Assembly: GCA_038501625.1 (NCBI GenBank)
Contig: JAZAYU010001057.1
Coordinates: forward strand, 1 to 64,000
DNA length: 64,000 nt
From: Corbicula japonica
Taxonomy: Eukaryota > Mollusca > Bivalvia > Venerida > Cyrenidae
Direction of reading: 5' to 3'
Shown piece after piece: positions 59,644 to 64,000 of this stretch; position 1 is the stretch's first letter, and the number at the start of each line of letters is the position of its first letter. The notes under the pieces were generated by a model. The model was not told the origin of the DNA, ran no database searches, and saw only the letters and a list, made by a program, of their open reading frames with translations. Position numbers and translations under genes: made by a program.

Positions 59644-60024
59644 ATGAAGTTTGCAAGTCTAGTGAATGTAAAAAAGTACAACAATGGAAATATTTGTGAA
59701 AACTTAGTTTCATTTGATACTTTTTATACTCTTGTTAGTAAATCAAAAAGTGTTACAAAGTCTAGTTTAAAAAGAACATTCCAGCATTATAAAGCTGGAC
59801 TGAAAACAGTGGACAACAAAGATGTGATACCAGTTTCATCAGTTCTTCGTTACATGTTTCAGTTTGCTGATTCTTCTGAAATTTGTCACCAAATTGCTAA
59901 ACAGGTTGAGAAAGAACTTTTAAGTGATACGACTAGCACTGTAACAGTAATCGACTCTTCCCTAGAGCTGTATCAGATATTCTTGCATACCAGATCAGGT
60001 CATCCGGTGTTATTACCCGTGTAA
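59644..60024 (+). CDS. Unidentified 126-codon reading frame
   Basis: ATG at 59644, TAA at 60022. Starts MKFASLVNVKKYNNGNICEN and ends LELYQIFLHTRSGHPVLLPV. The composition is balanced and protein-like, with no low complexity. A possible acceptor TTTCAG ends at about 59621, so it may be an exon. Another frame from 59631 is open for only 22 codons. No signal peptide, no membrane segment, no family recognised; possibly a fragment of an unannotated transposon or gene. Confidence 0.4.
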   Translation: MKFASLVNVKKYNNGNICENLVSFDTFYTLVSKSKSVTKSSLKRTFQHYKAGLKTVDNKDVIPVSSVLRYMFQFADSSEICHQIAKQVEKELLSDTTSTVTVIDSSLELYQIFLHTRSGHPVLLPV

Positions 60025-60249
60025 GAAATTTCGATCCTACACCCCCCATGCAGAATGAATCACGTGAGTGACGTCACTTCTTCAAGTATCTGACATAATA
60101 TGTTCAAGTTAGTGACGTCATTTATAAAAAAAAAAGGTTTGCGTTATTTTCAATATTTCAGCATAAGGAAAATAAATTAGTTTGTATACATACACAGAAA
60201 TGTTATAAATAATAAAAGGTATGCAAGAAAAAGTATCTTGCATGAGACA

Positions 60250-60362
60250 TTCGGTAAAGATAGAAAAATCTGTCACCTCGGGTGAACTGTTTTGGCGGGA
60301 ACTCGGCAGAGCCTCGTTCCCGCAAAACAGTTAACCCTCGGTGACAGATTTTTCCATCTTCA
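60250..60362. repeat. Foldback element, about 45-bp arms
   Basis: gatagaaaaatctgtcacct...ggcgggaactcggcag is mirrored by tcgttcccgcaaaacagtta...ggtgacagatttttccatct. Similar in design to 3616-3765 (both carry an aactgtt arm). Confidence 0.85.
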
Positions 60363-60544
60363 CCTCACACTCGTGCATGATACTTATATTATCAAAAACT
60401 AAAATTCATGATGGTTCAATCCTTTTTGACAGTTTAATTATTGATGAACAGAAACACGGTGCCTATCCATATCGGCTGTTTCTTTGCAAAATTCGCTCTA
60501 TCGGCAGTTTCTTTGCATCAGCAACGGCTAATCTTTGCTAAAAT

Positions 60545-62630
60545 CAAGGGAAGTAGAGCCGGTGTCCAACATTCCAGGAGCTAATATTACTGATACAAGG
60601 TATATTGTACAAAAATATGTAGTGCACGGAACATTAGAATGTCTTAGCTATTGATTGTAGTGTTTACTTTTTAAATATCAGCGATGGTGGCTGAAATCTC
60701 GATGAAACTAGTTGACGATACAACGACGTAGAGCACAGGTCCAGCTTTTTCGCAATCTATAACGACTGCTTACTTTGATATCTTTCGTATCCAGCACTAT
60801 ATTATATTCATTTTTTCAATATTCTTCCAAATAATAGTTACAAATAGGCCGAAATGTAAATGGATTTATCTATAACCCCTTACTTTCGGTTTTATTGAGG
60901 CACCGGCGGACTCTCTGCCCACCAGTTTTTAGCGCACAGGCATACTCTCTGCATCGCGCATATGCAGGCTCTATACGTATTACTATTAGCCACACAATAG
61001 TTTCATTACAATTTTCTGTGTAGATATGACTTTTTATGACTTGCAACCTTCAGTGTTCTTGTGGTATAGTTTAACTAAAATCTCTATTCATTTTATGTGC
61101 ATGTATATAGAATTAAAGTCATTGTCAGCTATTCATAAACATCACCTTTATCTTTTAAACGTATCATGTGAGATATTGATAATGTGCTGTATTTATTAGT
61201 TGTGCAATACGAGAACATGTATATAACCATGCTTATCAACTCTATTATAAACGACAATAAACGACATGTGTTCGCATATGAGCATAACTATTGGAGGGAC
61301 CATTTTTCTACTTTGAAGTAAGATTAACATTTTACTCAATCAGGAACTTCAAAGACATCTGATACCAGTAAATTGTCGGTGTTACCATTTAAATACACAT
61401 CGTTTGACATGATCAACAACATGTATGCTATGAACAGGCGATTTACACCAAGAAAAGAAGCTTTAAACAGGTATCATTAGCCTCGTGCCCAACCCGGGGC
61501 CGAAAGAGACTATCATCATCATCATTTTATTCAGATTTTCATAAACAATTATTTACTTTTTTATGTAGTTTTATGACATCTGTACAGATTTTCGATACTC
61601 TTTATCTCCCATAACCAACTCGATAATGATCTATGTTTTCTTAATTATTTCTTTATTGTATGATCCGTATTTTTATAGGTCATTTCTCATGAAAACGTAG
61701 AAATCTGGATCTTACGAGACTGTTCCAGACGACATTTCTTCCTAGCATAGTGATACATTGCGTCAGAGCAAACCAGAAGATTTCATAGAATGACTACAGT
61801 TATAGTCAGGTAAATACCACCCAAAAGGGTTTTTTAAAAGACTAACTGAACCGCGGCTGAACTGTTTTAAACATTTTGCCACCTATCCTCACCGCTTTAA
61901 AAATTTTACACTTAACAGTTTGTTCTTAGTCACCATAAAAATAAGCATGAATACTTCGTTTAATAAATAATAGAAGTTATTAAATAGGATATGCATGTAG
62001 AAACATATTAATTTATGCTGCTTACGTAATTTTATTAACTTAATTCATTACTAAGCATGTAATAGTTTCATATCTGACGTTGACATTTGAGTAATATAAG
62101 TTAGCCGATGTACTCGTAGACCTAAAATGTCAATGTTTATATATTAACAATATCATTCATATATTCAGGGACAACATTCATTGACGGAAGAAAGGGTCAA
62201 AGGAGAATCACAGAACAAGATGCAAGTTCAGTGAAAATCCAATTGTTCAGGTCATAGGTTTCCACTACAAAGTTGACGAAACAAAGATTTTGACTTTTTG
62301 GAATTAAACTGGAGTACATTTTCATAAAAGAAAGTAAAAAAAATATGTTTCTTATTTTGATTTAAGTTTGAAGAGTATAATGCCAAGAAATTAAAATTAT
62401 ATGATTGCTGTAGTTTGAACATCGCTTAAGTGTTAAATGTATATTGCTTAAGCAATATATTGCTTACGCGCTAATTAGTTGCTGTGTTTATACGTATACT
62501 AATAATAACTAAAGTGTGTCGAACCTATTGAATTTGAACCAGACATAATCAATGACCCAAGTGAGTCCTTGTGTTTATTGGAATATTTTCACAACTGTAG
62601 ATTTAAATAAGAGCTGTCACTGAAAACTGG
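60545..62630. other. Intergenic, nothing recognised
   Basis: AT-rich, no sustained coding signal on either strand; small atcatcatcatcatt run near 61510. Confidence 0.5.
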
Positions 62631-62853
62631 CATATGCCCCCGAAATGTAACTCTGTCAAAAATTATCTTTAGCTGAACCTCCCGACGATATGAATAACTA
62701 AGCTTGGTGACACAAACACTGTGAAGTTTTAATGAAATCCCTCAAGCGGTTTTGTGGGATAAAGCAAAGACAAGAATTTACAGGACAGACGTACGGACGG
62801 ACGAACGGACGGACGGACAGTGCGATTACTGTATACCTCCTTCGGGGGCATAA
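62631..62853 (-). mobile_element. Short pearl-like/TATGCCCCCG element
   Basis: Bounded by catatgcccccgaa and ttcgggggcataac, which are inverted. It contains a GGAC tetranucleotide run (about 62790-62817) near the right end and the motif 'aatccctcaagcggttttgt', an inverse match to the intronic family at 5150. A compact copy of the head-plus-tetranucleotide family. Confidence 0.7.
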
Positions 62854-63194
62854 CAATCAGAACACCAAAAAGGTACACCATAATAGTTAAAACTTTTATT
62901 AACAAACCTTTATACTATAACATAATTTGGTATTTCTGATCATGCTTAACATACAAGTAAACATCAAAAGACATGATTGAAAAATACCTAATCTGGCATT
63001 TAAGCAAATTGTAATTTGCACTCGATTTAATGAAAAAGCCCCGAGTGTAAAAAATCCTCAGATTTTCTAATTATTCATATACAAATCATTTAATATCCCT
63101 CTCACAATCACAGACCTTAGCACATTGTATATAGTTTGAAAACAGAACTAAGGCACATTAACAATTTATAGTGACAGCATAAAAAAGTGAAATA

Positions 63195-63750
63195 AAAAAT
63201 ATAAGGAATTGCCACATTCAAAATACACAGCCTCCACAGGCAGTCGAGAAGAAAAGAGGAAGAAAGAACATGGTTTATAAAATGACAACTTCCAAAACAA
63301 TTAACAAACCAAATGAGAACCCGAGAGGTTACCGCATTGAAACGGTCAGAGGCACAACGATTTGCCACCATGTTCTAGGGTGCACCAACCTCAGACTTGC
63401 CCCAAAAAGTTCTCATATGAACAAACAAGTACAAATTGTCTAGATGAAATACACGTAACTGCAACCCACCAATCAACTTGACAATGTTGCATGCAAACGC
63501 ACACAAATACATAAAACATAAGAAGCTAATAGCATTCTAAAGTAAAAAATCGGGTACTTTATGACCTAACCGAGACCAGAGCACCTGGAAACACGATGGC
63601 TGGGATAAAAGAAACAGATCGAGCTTCTAGGTTCTTCTACAAGATTTCCCCAATCAACCTTCTTAAACTCTTAAACCCCTGCCAACGTCGTGCAACCAAA
63701 GAGGTAAGCATAACGATCAACTATAGATGGGTTAAGCCCTTAGTTTTTAA
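63195..63750 (-). mobile_element. 5'-truncated retroelement 3' end (copy G)
   Basis: Full 3' UTR plus a few terminal codons (read on the minus strand, aacccatctatagttgatcg then ttatgcttacctctttggtt), matching the C-terminus of the reverse-transcriptase frame at 27180-27215. 63751-64000 shows nothing further. Confidence 0.75.
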
Positions 63751-64000
63751 GTGCAATTGCAGTGCTAGTATCCTATATATCCTATATAACCTGAAAATTT
63801 ATAATTATACTCTTTATGTATTTATGATTAATGTAAACAGGCATTATTTGAATAACCAACCACTAATATAATAACCAATAAAAATGTGAAATACCTTTTT
63901 ATATCATAAATTTACAACTTCCTAGTAACTGTTCACTATGTAGGAACTATACTAAGCAATATATTAATAAAATACAGTAAGTTTGTTTTGTTTTAATTTA

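Overview
This looks like nuclear DNA from a marine invertebrate, most likely a bivalve mollusc. It is AT-rich. A spliced receptor gene runs through it with GT-AG introns, several of them multi-kilobase. The introns and flanks are packed with repeats typical of bivalves: pearl/Helitron-like elements with a TATGCCCCCG head, a tetranucleotide microsatellite and tandem core repeats of about 145 bp; AP-endonuclease LINEs; a high-copy reverse-transcriptase element; hAT and Tc1/mariner remnants; foldback MITEs; and tRNA-derived SINEs. No prokaryotic-style operons, CRISPR arrays or rRNA genes are seen.

Positions 1204-31775 (+ strand) hold the 3' half of an EGFR/ErbB-family receptor tyrosine kinase, in 12 exons whose phases all join. 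They encode the end of the cysteine-rich ectodomain, the transmembrane helix, the juxtamembrane segment, a complete and apparently catalytically competent kinase domain, and an unusual cytoplasmic tail. The exons for the rest of the ectodomain lie upstream of the window. The tail exon (30047-30820) carries 12 tyrosine-centred repeats of about 17 residues with consensus DGYLQPVPS, nine of which are YxxP. A final coding exon (31617-31775) adds a YFEM (YxxM) motif. A p130Cas-like YxxP array in an ErbB tail is the most striking feature of the window.

The large intron between the last two kinase exons (20500-28770) is a nested transposon block. An old reverse-transcriptase element (21150-28545) was split by an L1/Tx1-like LINE (21313-25384) flanked by a 15-bp target-site duplication. 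Its 3' UTR was split by a hAT remnant (27552-28338) flanked by an 8-bp duplication. The same 3' UTR recurs, 5'-truncated, at seven other places. Other introns carry pearl-like arrays (1957-3275 and 17484-19520), whose units repeat nuclear-receptor half-sites.

From 31778 to 46967 there is no convincing gene, only repeats: diverged tandem arrays, foldback MITEs, a SINE, LINE fragments and microsatellites. Three candidate + strand exons (46968-47063, 49030-49084, 51182-51282 with an AATAAA at 51462) look like the 3' end of an unidentified gene, or less likely an alternative tail of the receptor. A second decayed LINE occupies 53000-56700 on the minus strand; its endonuclease has substituted catalytic residues and its RT region contains an internal tandem duplication. 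The last 7 kb holds a Tc1/mariner remnant, an unidentified 126-codon reading frame (59644-60024), foldbacks, a short pearl-like element and another retroelement 3' end.
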